Shown: positions 11,878 through 20,943, numbered from the stretch's first letter. The stretch: 64,000 bases of DNA from Streptomyces sp. YIM 121038 (GCF_006088715.1 NZ_CP030771.1:3472001-3536000); one strand, 5' to 3'. Made by a program: numbers and translations. The notes: generated from the sequence alone by a model not told the origin.

Positions 11878-11910
11878 AGAGCGGGCCACCCGATCCGGGT
11901 GGCCCGCTCT
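11878..11910. terminator. bidirectional terminator hairpin
   Basis: Perfect 15-bp inverted repeat (11878-11892 with 11896-11910) and an ATC loop. It sits between the convergent NuoF-like gene and tRNA-Ala and can serve both. Confidence 0.8.
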
Positions 11911-11920
11911 TCATTCACTG

Positions 11921-11993
<73 letters not shown>

Positions 11994-12106
11994 TTGCTGT
12001 GTTCCGCCCGGTTTCCCCGGCGGCTCCGCCAACATTACACGGTGGACCCCCCGCACCACCAAATCGTTTCCGTTCCGGACGCACAGCGGCGCTACCGTCC
12101 CGCGTC

Positions 12107-13405
12107 GTGACCGTGATCGTGTCCGTCGCCGCCCGCCGCCGCGTACCGCTCGCCGCCGGGGCCTGCCTGTTCTCCTTCGTGGCCTTCTGGGCAGCCCAGC
12201 GCGCTGCCGGCGTCTCGATGATCGACCTGATGGTCTACCGCGCGGAGGGCGCGACCGCGCGTGCGGGCGGCGACCTGTACGCGCTGCGCGCGACCGAGGC
12301 GCACCTCCCCATGACGTACCCGCCCTTCGCCGCGCTGCTCTTCACGCCGCTGACCGTGCCGGACGTCGCGGACCTACGGATGCTCGCGACGGCCGGGAAC
12401 CTGCTCCTGCTGGTCGTCTTCGTCCGGCTGTGCCTGCGGCTGATCGACGGCCGGGGGCACGCGCCCGGAAGGGAGCGGCCCGGACACGCGCGCGTGGAGA
12501 CCGCTCTGTGGGTGTCGGCGCTCGCCGTCTGGTCGGAGCCGGTGTGGACGACGCTGCGCTACGGGCAGATCAATCTCCTCCTCGCGGTCCTGGTGCTGTG
12601 GGACCTGACCCGGCGCCCGGACCACCGGTGGGCGGGAGTGGGCATCGGGGTGGCCGCGGCCATCAAGCTCACGCCCGCGCTGTTCGCGGTGTTCCTGCTG
12701 CTCGTCGGTGTCGTGGAGGCGGTACGGCGGGGCGGGTGGCCGCCCGCCCTGCGGCACGCGTGCGTGGCCACCGGGGCGTTCCTGACGACGACGGTGGCCG
12801 GTGCCGTCGTACTGCCGGACGACTCCCGGCGCTTCTGGACCCGCGTGGTCTTCGAGACGAGCCGGGCCGGACACACGGAGCAGACGGCGAACCAGTCGCT
12901 GCGCGGGGTGCTCGCCCGGCTGCTGCACACCGGGGAGCCCGGACCGTGGTGGACGGCGGGCGCCGTGCTGGTGTGCGCGGGCGGCCTCGGGGTCGCGGTG
13001 ACCGCAGCCGCGCGCGGGGAGCGGGCCTGGGGCGCGGCCGCCTGCGCGGCGACGGCGCTGCTCGTCAGCCCCGTGTCGTGGTCACACCACTGGGTGTGGT
13101 GGGTGCCGATGGCGCTGCTCCTGTGGACGCGGGCCGCGCGCCGGGGCGGGCCGGTGCGCGGGGCCGCCGCGAGCGGGCTCGTCGTGGTGTTCTGCTCGTA
13201 CGCCCTGTGGTGGGTTCCGCACCGTCCGGGGCGGCCCGAACTCGGCCAGAGCGTCGGTCAGATGGGTCTGTCGGCGGTGTACCCGCTGGCGGCCTTCGGC
13301 TTCCTCGCGGTGGCGGCGGCCGCTGTGCGGCGCGGGCCCCGCGGGCGCGCGGAGTGCCCGGGGAGGCCCCTCCGGGGCCGCGCTCAGGCGGTGGCGAAGG
13401 AGTAG
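12107..13405 (+). CDS. GT87-family polyprenyl-phosphate-mannose alpha-1,2-mannosyltransferase-like membrane protein
   Basis: 432 residues with about ten hydrophobic helices. The pattern DLMVYRAEG...PMTYPPFAALLFTPL in the first extracellular loop and the RYGQINLLLAVLVLWDLT segment are typical of the GT87/DUF2029 family (PimE and relatives), which transfer mannose from a lipid carrier outside the membrane. The open frame runs back to 11999, beside the tRNA gene, but GTG at 12107 is preferred: TACCGT ends 8 bases before it and could be a -10 box for a leaderless transcript. GTG codons at 12113 and 12119 are alternatives. The acceptor is unknown. Confidence 0.78.
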   Translation: MTVIVSVAARRRVPLAAGACLFSFVAFWAAQRAAGVSMIDLMVYRAEGATARAGGDLYALRATEAHLPMTYPPFAALLFTPLTVPDVADLRMLATAGNLLLLVVFVRLCLRLIDGRGHAPGRERPGHARVETALWVSALAVWSEPVWTTLRYGQINLLLAVLVLWDLTRRPDHRWAGVGIGVAAAIKLTPALFAVFLLLVGVVEAVRRGGWPPALRHACVATGAFLTTTVAGAVVLPDDSRRFWTRVVFETSRAGHTEQTANQSLRGVLARLLHTGEPGPWWTAGAVLVCAGGLGVAVTAAARGERAWGAAACAATALLVSPVSWSHHWVWWVPMALLLWTRAARRGGPVRGAAASGLVVVFCSYALWWVPHRPGRPELGQSVGQMGLSAVYPLAAFGFLAVAAAAVRRGPRGRAECPGRPLRGRAQAVAKE

Positions 13406-13617
13406 AAGCGTTTGAGCGTGCAGTGCTCGTCGAGCAGACGGCCGTAGATCGGCTCGCCTTCGAGTTCCCGGTACGTCTCGATGGGGTCGCCTTTTATGAT
13501 CAGCGCCCGCGCGCACTCCTCGCACCAGTACTGGTAGTCCGGGTTCACCGGCTCCATGTCGCGGACGATCGGCGTACCGCTGCCGCACCAGTCGCACTTA
13601 CGCCTGTGTGCACCCAT
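13384..13617 (-). CDS. small zinc-ribbon-like protein, 77 aa
   Basis: 77 residues with two CxxC pairs: CDWC near residue 8 and CEEC near residue 32, a spacing that suggests one structural zinc site. The rest is charged with no membrane segment. It begins 3 bases after the stop of the 58-aa gene upstream, with GGAG of that gene's last codons acting as its ribosome site, so the two are co-translated. Its 3' end overlaps the convergent GT87 gene by 22 bases. I do not recognise a function. Confidence 0.75.
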   Translation of the reverse strand: MGAHRRKCDWCGSGTPIVRDMEPVNPDYQYWCEECARALIIKGDPIETYRELEGEPIYGRLLDEHCTLKRFYSFATA

Positions 13618-13620
13618 CGA

Positions 13621-13797
13621 TCAGCTCCAGCTGTGGCCGCAGGCCGTGCACACGTAACTGACTCCGCCATTGTCACCGAGGACTTGGGCGACGTGGGACG
13701 AGCCGCAGGAAGGGCAGTTGAGGAGCGTGGCGTCACCGGACCGTATCTTCGCCACTTCGGGGAGGCCGCCGGCCTCCTCGAGGATGCTCGCAGGCAT
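13621..13797 (-). CDS. very small zinc-ribbon protein, 58 aa
   Basis: 58 residues starting MPASILEEAGGLPEVAKIRSG. Two CxxC pairs, CPSC and CTAC, enclose about 20 residues and end in HSWS, which is a rubredoxin/TFIIS-like zinc-ribbon layout. A strong GGGAGGGAG ribosome site precedes the start, and a GTG immediately before the ATG (13800) is an alternative start. It is the first gene of a two-gene unit with the 77-aa protein. Function unknown; such ribbons commonly bind nucleic acid or act as protein adaptors. Confidence 0.75.
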   Translation of the reverse strand: MPASILEEAGGLPEVAKIRSGDATLLNCPSCGSSHVAQVLGDNGGVSYVCTACGHSWS

Positions 13798-13886
13798 CAC
13801 GCTCTCCCTCCCGTCGAGTCACCGTCGGCGCACTGGTGCAGTCCCCTTCCGGCCCCCCGAATTCTGCCACGACCACGGCGAGCCGG

Positions 13887-15350
13887 TCAGCGACGCATAC
13901 GTACCAGTCCGGACACGGCCCCGAGGGCGGCCGCAGCGGCGAGCGCGTAGGAGCACACCAGGAGCGCGTCCGACGACGCATACGCTCCCGGAGCCCCCGG
14001 TGACTCAAGCCGGCCGAGGAAGAGGGCGCCGAAGACCGCGACACCCGTCACCTGGCCGAGCTGGGTGACGGTCGCGAGGAGGCCGCTGGCGTCCGCCGCG
14101 TCCTCGGGCCTGACCGTCGCCAACGCGCGCGTGAGGACCGGGCTGAAGCCGAGCGACATCCCGATGCCCACGGCGACGAACGCCACGTACAGCCAGCCGC
14201 CGACGTCGCGGCCGTCGCGCAGCAGCAGGCCCACGGCGAGGCTCGCCACCGCGGTGAGGGCGAATCCGCAGGGGACGAGCGCCGGTTGAACGGCCCGGGG
14301 CCACTTCCGCCAGGTCAGGCCGACCGCCCCGAAGAGCATGGCGGTCGGGGCGAACGTCAGCCCCGCGCGCAGCGCGCTGTAGTGGAGCCCACCCTGCAGG
14401 TGCAGCGTGAGCACGAACAGGAAGCCCGCGTTGACCGCCATGATGACGGCGAGGCGGAGGACGGCGACGCCCATGCCCGGGGTGCGCAGCAGCCTCGGCG
14501 AGATCAGCGGCGCCCCGCCGCGCTCGGCCAGGCGGGACTCGTAGCCGCAGAACAGGGCGAAGAACACCGCGCAGGCGGCCAGGGACAGCCAGGTCCACAG
14601 CGGCCAGCCCTTCTGTTCGCCGAGGACCAGGGGCACGGTGAAGAGCGAGACGGTGGCGCCGAGCAGGACGAGGCCCGGCAGGTCGAGGCCGCGGGCGCGC
14701 CCGGCAGTCGGCTTGCTGTCGGCGGGCAGGACGCGGGCGGCGAGCGCCAGCAGGACCACGCCGACGGGCACGTTCACGAGGAACACCGGGCGCCAGCCGG
14801 TGCCGAACAGATCGGCGCTGACCAGGACGCCGCCGACCACTTGCCCGGCCGCGGCCCCCGTGGCGAGCACCGCCGAGTAGGCGCCGAGGGCCCGCACCCG
14901 GGCCTCACCGGTGAAGGTGCGCTGGATGAGGCTCAGGACCTGCGGAATGAGCAGCGCGGAGCCCGCGCCCTGGACCAGGCGGAACGCGATCAGCTGGCCG
15001 GTGCTCTGGCTCAGGCCGCAGGCCAGCGACGCGGCGGTGAACAGGGCGAGCCCGGCCATGTAGACGCGCCGGTGCCCGAGCCGCTCGCCGAGCCGGGCAC
15101 CGGTGATCAGCAGGACGGCGTACGTGATGGTGTAGCCCGCGATCACGAGTTGCAGCCCGGCGCCGGACGCGTGCAGGTCGGTACGGATCGTGGGCGCCGC
15201 GACGTTGACGATGAACACGTCGAGCAGCGCCATGAACTGGGCCGCGAGCACGGCCGCGAGCACGCGTCCCGGGCGATTGTCAGTGCCGGGGGCTTTACTG
15301 GATGCGGGAGTTGAGACCGGGCTCGGTGCCGATGGGCTTGTGGTCGTCAT
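13887..15350 (-). CDS. MFS drug exporter, DHA2 (14-helix) family
   Basis: 487 residues. A polar N-terminus precedes about 14 transmembrane helices; AAQFMALLDVFIVNVAAPTI is helix 1 with the conserved Asp and the GARLGERLGHRRVYMAG segment is the MFS motif A loop. This indicates a proton-driven exporter of hydrophobic compounds. ATG at 15350 is preferred; ATG at 15356 (MCM) is equally possible. No ribosome site is seen. It is divergent from the XRE/MmyB regulator, which probably controls it through the 15357-15459 intergenic region. Confidence 0.9.
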   Translation of the reverse strand: MTTTSPSAPSPVSTPASSKAPGTDNRPGRVLAAVLAAQFMALLDVFIVNVAAPTIRTDLHASGAGLQLVIAGYTITYAVLLITGARLGERLGHRRVYMAGLALFTAASLACGLSQSTGQLIAFRLVQGAGSALLIPQVLSLIQRTFTGEARVRALGAYSAVLATGAAAGQVVGGVLVSADLFGTGWRPVFLVNVPVGVVLLALAARVLPADSKPTAGRARGLDLPGLVLLGATVSLFTVPLVLGEQKGWPLWTWLSLAACAVFFALFCGYESRLAERGGAPLISPRLLRTPGMGVAVLRLAVIMAVNAGFLFVLTLHLQGGLHYSALRAGLTFAPTAMLFGAVGLTWRKWPRAVQPALVPCGFALTAVASLAVGLLLRDGRDVGGWLYVAFVAVGIGMSLGFSPVLTRALATVRPEDAADASGLLATVTQLGQVTGVAVFGALFLGRLESPGAPGAYASSDALLVCSYALAAAAALGAVSGLVRMRR

Positions 15351-15444
15351 GCACATGAGAGTGCCGACGGCTCGGTACAGGTAGTGAGAGCCCGCGGATG
15401 CTGGTACTGACAGCACCTGGCACGGGGCGGCCCGGACGTTGACG

Positions 15445-15474
15445 ATGGGGGACGTGACGATGGGGGACGTGACG
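15445..15474 (+). repeat. 15-bp tandem repeat across the regulator start
   Basis: Two perfect copies of ATGGGGGACGTGACG in tandem, followed by ACGATG. Each copy supplies an ATG and a G-rich ribosome-site-like block in frame, so copy number changes would add or remove five residues. Confidence 0.85.
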
Positions 15475-16512
15475 ACGATGGACACGACGAGCAGGGCGCC
15501 GGGCCCGTCGAACCCGCAGGCGCTCCCCGGCGTCCACGGTGCAGGGCGTCCGACCGGTGCCGCACGGGGGTCGGCCACTGGTCGGGCGCCCCGCACGGCC
15601 GACGCCGGGGCCGCCTCCGCGGCCGCCCGCACACCCGGCTCCGCGCCCGCCCGCACACCCGCGGCCTCCGCGACCCGGCGGCGCCCCGAGCTGGCCGCCT
15701 TCCTGCGCAGCCGCAGGGCCCGTGTGACCCCGGCCGACGTGGGCATGCCGCCGGGCCCGCGCCGCCGCACTCCGGGGCTCCGGCGCGAGGAGGTCGCCCA
15801 GCTCTCCGGCGTCGGCGTGACCTGGTACACGTGGCTGGAGCAGGGCCGCCCCATCAACGCCTCCGCGCAGGTCCTGGACGCCGTCGCCCGCACCCTGCGC
15901 CTGGACCGGGCGGAGCGCGAGCACCTGTACCACCTGGCCGAGGTGCCGTACGCCGTCCGGCACGAGGCGGTGGCCGAGACGGTCGGCCCCGAGATCCAGG
16001 GCATCATCGACGCCCTGGACCCGCACCCGGCCGTGGTCTACAACACGCGGTACGACATCCTCGCCACCAACCCCGCCTACCGGGACCTGTTCATGGTCCC
16101 CGAGATGGAGACCATAGGCGTGCCGAACGTCCTGTGGACCCTCTTCGTGGTCCCCCGGTGCGACTGCCCGCTGGTCTTCCGGGACGCGGAGCTGCCGGTG
16201 ATGGTGGCTACGCTGCGCGGCGCGTACGGGCGGCACGTGGGCGAGCCCGCGTGGGAGGAGTTCGTCCGCGGACTGTCCCTGGCCAGCCCGGAGTTCGCGG
16301 AGCTCTGGGCGAGCGGGAACGTCATACCCCCCGGGCCGCGGGTGAAGACGTTCCGCCACGCGGCGGTCGGCGAGCTGCGGATGACGTCGGTCTCGCTGTC
16401 CATCAACGGCATGCCGGAGTGCCGGATCGTGGCCTACACCCCGGACGACGAGGAGACCCGCAGGGGAACGGCCCGGCTCCGGGAGCTGCGGCACGCGGAG
16501 ACCGGCCGCTGA
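15460..16512 (+). CDS. XRE-family regulator with MmyB-like ligand-binding domain
   Basis: 350 residues from the ATG chosen. After a low-complexity Ala/Pro/Thr-rich N-terminus of about 70 residues, an XRE helix-turn-helix occupies roughly 75-145 (RRTPGLRREEVAQLSGVGVT then WYTWLEQGR). The rest matches the MmyB PAS-like domain that binds fatty-acid-like ligands. The start lies inside a 15-base tandem repeat, so 15445, 15460 and 15478 are all possible; 15460 and 15478 have GGGGGA in front. The divergent MFS exporter is its likely target, as in other MmyB-regulated short-chain or drug efflux pairs. Confidence 0.87.
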   Translation: MGDVTTMDTTSRAPGPSNPQALPGVHGAGRPTGAARGSATGRAPRTADAGAASAAARTPGSAPARTPAASATRRRPELAAFLRSRRARVTPADVGMPPGPRRRTPGLRREEVAQLSGVGVTWYTWLEQGRPINASAQVLDAVARTLRLDRAEREHLYHLAEVPYAVRHEAVAETVGPEIQGIIDALDPHPAVVYNTRYDILATNPAYRDLFMVPEMETIGVPNVLWTLFVVPRCDCPLVFRDAELPVMVATLRGAYGRHVGEPAWEEFVRGLSLASPEFAELWASGNVIPPGPRVKTFRHAAVGELRMTSVSLSINGMPECRIVAYTPDDEETRRGTARLRELRHAETGR

Positions 16513-16547
16513 GCGACAGAACGCGGGCGCGGGAACGCCGGGCGCAA

Positions 16548-16598
16548 GAAACGCGGGACACCGAGAAACACGGGGCACCGAGAAACGCGGGACAAGAA
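16548..16598. repeat. three tandem 17-bp repeats
   Basis: Imperfect units beginning GAAACGCGGGACACCGA at 16548, 16565 and 16582, between the regulator stop and the second tRNA-Ala. No coding potential seen. Confidence 0.75.
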
Positions 16599-16617
16599 GA
16601 CCAGCGGACAACAGAAA

Positions 16618-16643
16618 GTCCCGCCCCCTGACGGGGACGGGAC
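16618..16643. terminator. hairpin between regulator and tRNA-Ala
   Basis: Inverted repeat GTCCCG-CCCC with GGGG-A-CGGGAC, one bulged base, between convergent genes; it can end the tRNA transcript or the regulator message. Confidence 0.6.
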
Positions 16644-16651
16644 CGGGACTG

Positions 16652-16724
<73 letters not shown>

Positions 16725-16830
16725 TTGCGTTCTTCCCGCTCTGCGGGGCGAACAAGAAGAACTTTAGCCTGCCACCTGCCCAAACGCGAAATCCGCGTCG
16801 GGACCGGCCACGAGGGGCGTGACCTGCGGG

Positions 16831-17472
16831 CTAGTCGTCGTCGCCGAGCACCGGCTCGGGCAGCGTGCCCGCGTTGTGCTCGAGGAGGCGCCAGCCGCGG
16901 GCGCCCCTGCCGAGGACGGACCAGCAGCAGTTGGAGAGCCCGCCCAGGCTTTCCCAGTGGTGCGACTCCAGGCCGAGGAGGCGGCCGATGGTCGTACGGA
17001 TCGTGCCGCCGTGGCTGGCCACGACGAGCGTGCCGTCCTCCGGCAGCTTCTCCGCGTGCCGCAGCACGATGGGAGCGGCCCGGTCGGCGACCTCGGTCTC
17101 CAGCTCACCGCCGCCGCGCCGCACCGGCTCGCCGCGCTTCCAGGCGGCGTACTGCTCGCCGAAGCGGTCGATGATCTCCTCGTGGGTGAGGCCCTGCCAC
17201 TCCCCCGCGTACGTCTCGCGCAGGCCCTCGTCGTGCGTGACGTCGAGGCCCGTGACGGCGGCGAGCTCGGCGGCTGTCGCGGCGGCACGCTTGAGGTCGG
17301 AGGCGATGATCGCGTCCGGCTTCAGCGAGGCGAGCAGCCGGGCGGCGCGGCGCGCCTGGGCGACGCCGGCCTCGGTCAGCTCGATGTCCGTGGAGCCCTG
17401 GAAGCGGCGCTCCAGGTTCCAGGACGTCTGGCCGTGCCGCCACAGGATGATGCGGCAGCCGCGGGCAGTCAC
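16831..17472 (-). CDS. histidine phosphatase superfamily (phosphoglycerate-mutase-like) protein
   Basis: 213 residues. The catalytic phospho-histidine motif is LWRHGQTSWN near residue 12 and the second His is in VVASHGGTIRTT near residue 148. The conserved Glu is in LRETYAGEWQGLT. It is a broad-specificity phosphatase rather than a proven glycolytic mutase. The GTG start overlaps the rsfS stop as GTGA, so it is coupled to rsfS. Confidence 0.87.
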   Translation of the reverse strand: MTARGCRIILWRHGQTSWNLERRFQGSTDIELTEAGVAQARRAARLLASLKPDAIIASDLKRAAATAAELAAVTGLDVTHDEGLRETYAGEWQGLTHEEIIDRFGEQYAAWKRGEPVRRGGGELETEVADRAAPIVLRHAEKLPEDGTLVVASHGGTIRTTIGRLLGLESHHWESLGGLSNCCWSVLGRGARGWRLLEHNAGTLPEPVLGDDD

Positions 17473-17927
17473 CGCAGCTCACCACCGAGGTGGCGCATCT
17501 CCTCGGCCTCCTCGGCGGCCTGCTGGAGCTTGGCGTGCTCCGCGGCCTTGCCGCGCGTGGCCTTGGCGTCGGCGGGCAGCTCGATCTCGGGGCAGTCCTT
17601 CCACAGCCGCTCGAGGGCGTAGAACACGCGCTCCTCGCTGTGCTGGACGTGGACGACGATGTCGACGTAGTCGAGGAGGATCCAGCGGGCGTCGCGGTCG
17701 CCCTCGCGGCGCACCGGCTTGGCGCCGAGCTCCTTGTTCAGGCGCTCCTCGATCTCGTCGACGATCGACTTGACCTGGCGGTCGTTCGGCGCCGAGGCGA
17801 GCAGGAAGGCGTCCGTGATCGACAGCACGTCGCTGACGTCGTACGCGATGATGTCGTGCGCGAGCTTGTCGGCGGCCGCCTGGGCGGCGACGGTGATGAG
17901 CTCGGTGGAGCGGTCCGTGGCGGTCAC
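17469..17927 (-). CDS. rsfS: ribosomal silencing factor RsfS (Iojap/DUF143)
   Basis: 152 residues from GTG 17927 (VTATDRSTEL). RsfS binds ribosomal protein L14 on the 50S subunit and blocks subunit joining under starvation. The family core is present: DVSDVLSITDAFLLASAPNDRQ and RWILLDYVDIVVHVQ. The open frame continues to 17972, but the GTG is preceded by AAGGAA at a suitable distance and begins at the family N-terminus. A charged C-terminal extension of about 40 residues follows the domain. The gene order nadD, LCP, rsfS, phosphatase is conserved in streptomycetes as I recall. Confidence 0.92.
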   Translation of the reverse strand: MTATDRSTELITVAAQAAADKLAHDIIAYDVSDVLSITDAFLLASAPNDRQVKSIVDEIEERLNKELGAKPVRREGDRDARWILLDYVDIVVHVQHSEERVFYALERLWKDCPEIELPADAKATRGKAAEHAKLQQAAEEAEEMRHLGGELR

Positions 17928-17982
17928 TAGAGAGCTTTCCTTCAGATGGGCAATACCCGTCAAGGGTCTCACGGACTGCGGA

Positions 17983-18019
17983 CGGCTCCCCAGACGATTA
18001 TTCGATCACCGGGGAGCCG
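17983..18019. other. long-loop inverted repeat upstream of rsfS
   Basis: Nine-bp arms CGGCTCCCC (17983-17991) and GGGGAGCCG (18011-18019) enclose a comparatively AT-rich 19-base loop with ATTATTCGATCA. It lies in the 217-base gap between the LCP gene and rsfS. It could be a terminator or the leader of an rsfS promoter. The rest of the gap (18060-18142) holds a G+C-rich direct repeat, GGCGGGCCCGGCGG at 18080 and 18129. Confidence 0.5.
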
Positions 18020-18144
18020 GACGGAACGGACGCCACCGCTCAGTCCCTCAAGGCGGCCCTGCCGACGGCCCCGGCGACCGGCGGGCCCGGCGGCTCGTGG
18101 CCCCGGCTGCTCGCAGGCCCGGCGGCTCGGCGGGCCCGGCGGCG

Positions 18145-19938
18145 TCAGCGGCTCTTGTAGTCCTGGCCGAGCACCACGGACACCTCCGCGTTCGACGCCG
18201 GGTCGCCCTTGCGGACGGCGCTCGCGGGCAGGCCCAGGGTCTTGGCGACCTCAGCCGCCTCCTTCTTCTTGTCCGCGTCACCGTAGGTGACCTGCGAGGA
18301 CGTGGCGGGCGCGGAGCCGGTACCGCCGTCGACGAAGGTGTAGCCGCCGTTGACGAGGGCGATGCGGGCGTTCTCGGTGGCGGTCTTGGCGCCGGTGGCG
18401 TTGCGCACGCCGACGCGGACCGCCGCGCCCTGCTCCGGGCTCTTCACGACGCCGCCGAGGACGTCCTTGACCACACCGGCGGACGCCTTGTCCGTCAGCG
18501 TGCCGTCCTGCCGCACCGGAAGGAGCGCGGTCGCGTAGTCGCCGCCCTTGGCGCGGTCGGCGAGCTTGGCGAGGAAGGTGCCGAGGTCCTTCTCCTTCAG
18601 CGACGGGTCGAGGATCTGCGCGAGCGACTGCACGGTGACCGTGGCGGCCTGCGGGTCGGACGACAGCTTGCGCAGCACGCCCTGCATGACCTGGCCGAAC
18701 CGCGTCAGCTGCGCGTTCTCGCCCTCGCCTGCCGCGCGGTAGGTGGCGTAGGCGACGGCCATCGGCCCGCTCAGGGTCTGCCGCTCGCCCTTCTTGACGA
18801 GCGGCGCCTGGCCCTTGCGCTTGGCCTTGGGGTCGGGCACGTCGGCGTTGGTGTCGATGTCGATGTTGCCGACGAGCTCGACGAGGTTGTTGAGGTAGGG
18901 GGTGTCGAGGCGCCAGGTGCCCTCGACCTTGGTGCCGAGCAGCGTGTCCAGCTCCTCGCGCGTACCGGTCGAGCCGTCGTCGTCGACGGACTTGCCGAGC
19001 GTGGTCGTGGTGCCGTCGTCGCCGGTCAGGGCGAGGGAGTTGGGCAGCAGGACGGCGGAGCCGCGCTTGGTGGTGGTGTTGTTCACCAGGAGCACGGTGG
19101 AGGTGCCGCCGCCCTTGGTGTTGTGCAGGTGCACGACGACGACGTCGCGCTTCTGCGGCCCGGCGGCGGCCGCGTCGCCGGACTTCTCCTCCGACTGGCC
19201 GGGCAGGTCGCCCGCGGCCCACAGATAGCCGACGCCGCCGACGAGGGCGAGCGCGAGGACGACGACCAGCGCGACGACCCGTGAGCGGCCCCGCCGCTTG
19301 GCCTCCTCGCGGCGCTCGGTACGGCTCTCCGTGAACTTCAGCCAGTCGATGACGTCTTCGGAGTCCTCGTCGGGCTCCTCGATGAACGAGAACTGCTCGG
19401 TGAGGTACTCGCGGGGCTCGTCGGTGTCCTGGACCCCGGCGCCGCCCTGCCCGCCGCGCCCGTCCGCAGCCGCCTCCGGCGCGGAGTAGGCCTGCTGCTG
19501 CCCCTGAGCCTGCTGCGGTACCTGGGCCTGCTGCTGCTCCTGTTGCTGCTGCTGCGGAATCCAGCCGGTCTGCTCCGCCGTGCCGTACGCGGTTCCGCCG
19601 TCGTGGGGAGTACCGCCGTCGTGGGGAGTACCGCCGCCGTGGGAAGTACCGGTGTCGTACGAAGTTCCGGTGGCGTACGCGTCGTACGCCTGCGGGTACC
19701 CGGACGCGGCGGGCTGCTGCCCCGGCCCCTGGGCGTACGGATCGTACCCGTACGCCTGCTGGGGCTGGGGCTGCTGCTGGGGCTGCGCGGCGTACGTGTC
19801 GTACGCGGGGGCCGCCGCCTGGCGGGGCACCAGTTGGTAGACCGGCCGCCCGTACTCGTCGTACCCGACGATCTCGTACTGAGCCGCCGCGTCACCCTCG
19901 TACTCGCCGCCGTACGGGTCGTACTGTCGGTCGTTCAC
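18145..19938 (-). CDS. LytR-CpsA-Psr family cell-wall ligase with LytR_C domain
   Basis: 597 residues. Residues 1-210 are cytoplasmic and low complexity: Tyr/Gln-rich with poly-Gln runs and a GGTPHD tandem repeat. A transmembrane segment lies near 222-242. The extracellular region then carries an LCP-like core and ends in a LytR_C domain (VRVGVRNATG...GLPASAVRKGD...VVLGQDY). LCP enzymes transfer glycopolymers from a lipid carrier onto peptidoglycan. The LCP core here is divergent from the classic DRxD-containing consensus, so activity is uncertain. It lies 16 bases after the nadD stop, in the same operon. Confidence 0.82.
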   Translation of the reverse strand: MNDRQYDPYGGEYEGDAAAQYEIVGYDEYGRPVYQLVPRQAAAPAYDTYAAQPQQQPQPQQAYGYDPYAQGPGQQPAASGYPQAYDAYATGTSYDTGTSHGGGTPHDGGTPHDGGTAYGTAEQTGWIPQQQQQEQQQAQVPQQAQGQQQAYSAPEAAADGRGGQGGAGVQDTDEPREYLTEQFSFIEEPDEDSEDVIDWLKFTESRTERREEAKRRGRSRVVALVVVLALALVGGVGYLWAAGDLPGQSEEKSGDAAAAGPQKRDVVVVHLHNTKGGGTSTVLLVNNTTTKRGSAVLLPNSLALTGDDGTTTTLGKSVDDDGSTGTREELDTLLGTKVEGTWRLDTPYLNNLVELVGNIDIDTNADVPDPKAKRKGQAPLVKKGERQTLSGPMAVAYATYRAAGEGENAQLTRFGQVMQGVLRKLSSDPQAATVTVQSLAQILDPSLKEKDLGTFLAKLADRAKGGDYATALLPVRQDGTLTDKASAGVVKDVLGGVVKSPEQGAAVRVGVRNATGAKTATENARIALVNGGYTFVDGGTGSAPATSSQVTYGDADKKKEAAEVAKTLGLPASAVRKGDPASNAEVSVVLGQDYKSR

Positions 19939-19954
19939 CGGTGCCCCTCTCGGC

Positions 19955-20605
19955 TCAGTCGCCGCGGTACAGCTCGCGCTTGTCGATATAACGCACCACG
20001 CCGTCCGGCACCAGGTACCAGACGGGCTCCCCCTTGGCGACCCGGCAGCGGCAGTCCGTGGAGGAGATCGCGAGGGCCGGGACCTCCACGAGGGAGACGC
20101 CGCCCTCGGGCAGGCCGGGGTCGGCCAGGGTGTGGCCGGGGCGGGTGACGCCGATGAAGTGGGCCAGCGAGAACAGCTCTTCGGTGTCCCGCCAGGTGAG
20201 GATCTGACCGAGCGCGTCGGCGCCCGTGATGAAGAACAGGTCCGTGTCGGGGTTGAGGCGGCGCAGATCGCGCAGGGTGTCCGTGGTGTACGTGGGGCCG
20301 CCGCGGTCGATGTCGATGCGGCTGACCGAGAACTGCGGGTTCTCTGCGGTCGCGATGACCGTCATCAGATAGCGGTCCTCGGCGGGCGAGACCAGCTTGT
20401 GGCTCTTCTGCCACGGCTGCCCGGTCGGTACGAACACGACCTCGTCGAGGTGGAACTGGGCGGCGACCTCACTGGCCGCCACCAGGTGTCCGTGGTGGAT
20501 CGGATCGAACGTTCCACCCATGACGCCCAGACGGCGCTTGGCGGCGCTCGCCGGGCCTGTGCCAGGTCCGCCCTGCGGGCCGGTCGGCATGTCCTGCTCT
20601 CCCAT
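19955..20605 (-). CDS. nadD: nicotinate-mononucleotide adenylyltransferase
   Basis: 216 residues. It joins NaMN and ATP to make deamido-NAD in NAD synthesis. The nucleotidyltransferase motif [12 protein letters not shown] lies near residue 30, and the C-terminal ISSTDCRCR is the second signature (usually ISSTxIR, here modified). ATG 20605 is chosen over GTG 20617 because TAGTGT (20619-20614) would be a -10 box 8 bases before it, giving a leaderless message; no Shine-Dalgarno precedes either start. It is followed by the LCP gene. Confidence 0.93.
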   Translation of the reverse strand: MGEQDMPTGPQGGPGTGPASAAKRRLGVMGGTFDPIHHGHLVAASEVAAQFHLDEVVFVPTGQPWQKSHKLVSPAEDRYLMTVIATAENPQFSVSRIDIDRGGPTYTTDTLRDLRRLNPDTDLFFITGADALGQILTWRDTEELFSLAHFIGVTRPGHTLADPGLPEGGVSLVEVPALAISSTDCRCRVAKGEPVWYLVPDGVVRYIDKRELYRGD

Positions 20606-20672
20606 GCGTGCAGACACTACCGGCCCCGCCGGGCGACCCGGATTCCGGCCGCGGGGCCCCGGAGGGCGGGGC

Positions 20673-20837
20673 TCAGCGGTCGCGGTTGAAGCGCGTGGTG
20701 ATCCACAGCAGCAGGAGCAGGACGACGAAGGCGCCGCCGCCGGTCACGTAGGGGCTCAGGCTCGCGTGCTCATCGACGTGCTCACCTTCGGAGGAGGCGA
20801 GGGTGACGAACTGGGCGGCGGTGGCGTGGAGGCTCAT
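20673..20837 (-). CDS. small single-span membrane protein, 54 aa
   Basis: 54 residues beginning [17 protein letters not shown] polar, acidic first half is followed by one transmembrane helix at about 31-47 ([18 protein letters not shown]) and an Arg-rich end. It resembles, from memory, the small protein annotated upstream of nadD in S. coelicolor (SCO2580). No strong ribosome site is seen. Function unknown. It is too short for most gene callers. Confidence 0.72.
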   Translation of the reverse strand: MSLHATAAQFVTLASSEGEHVDEHASLSPYVTGGGAFVVLLLLLWITTRFNRDR

Positions 20838-20943
20838 CGTCAGCAGGACCTATCCGGTGTGGGATCGGGGTAAAGACTTGGGCACATCGTATGCGGGGTG
20901 TGCCGGTGCGGCGACGGCGCCCTGCCGGGGCTCCCCGGGCCCG

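Noticed and set aside
13887..16007. 706-residue form of the MFS exporter
   Set aside because: The extra N-terminus is antisense to the divergent regulator. The exporter begins at 15350 or 15356.
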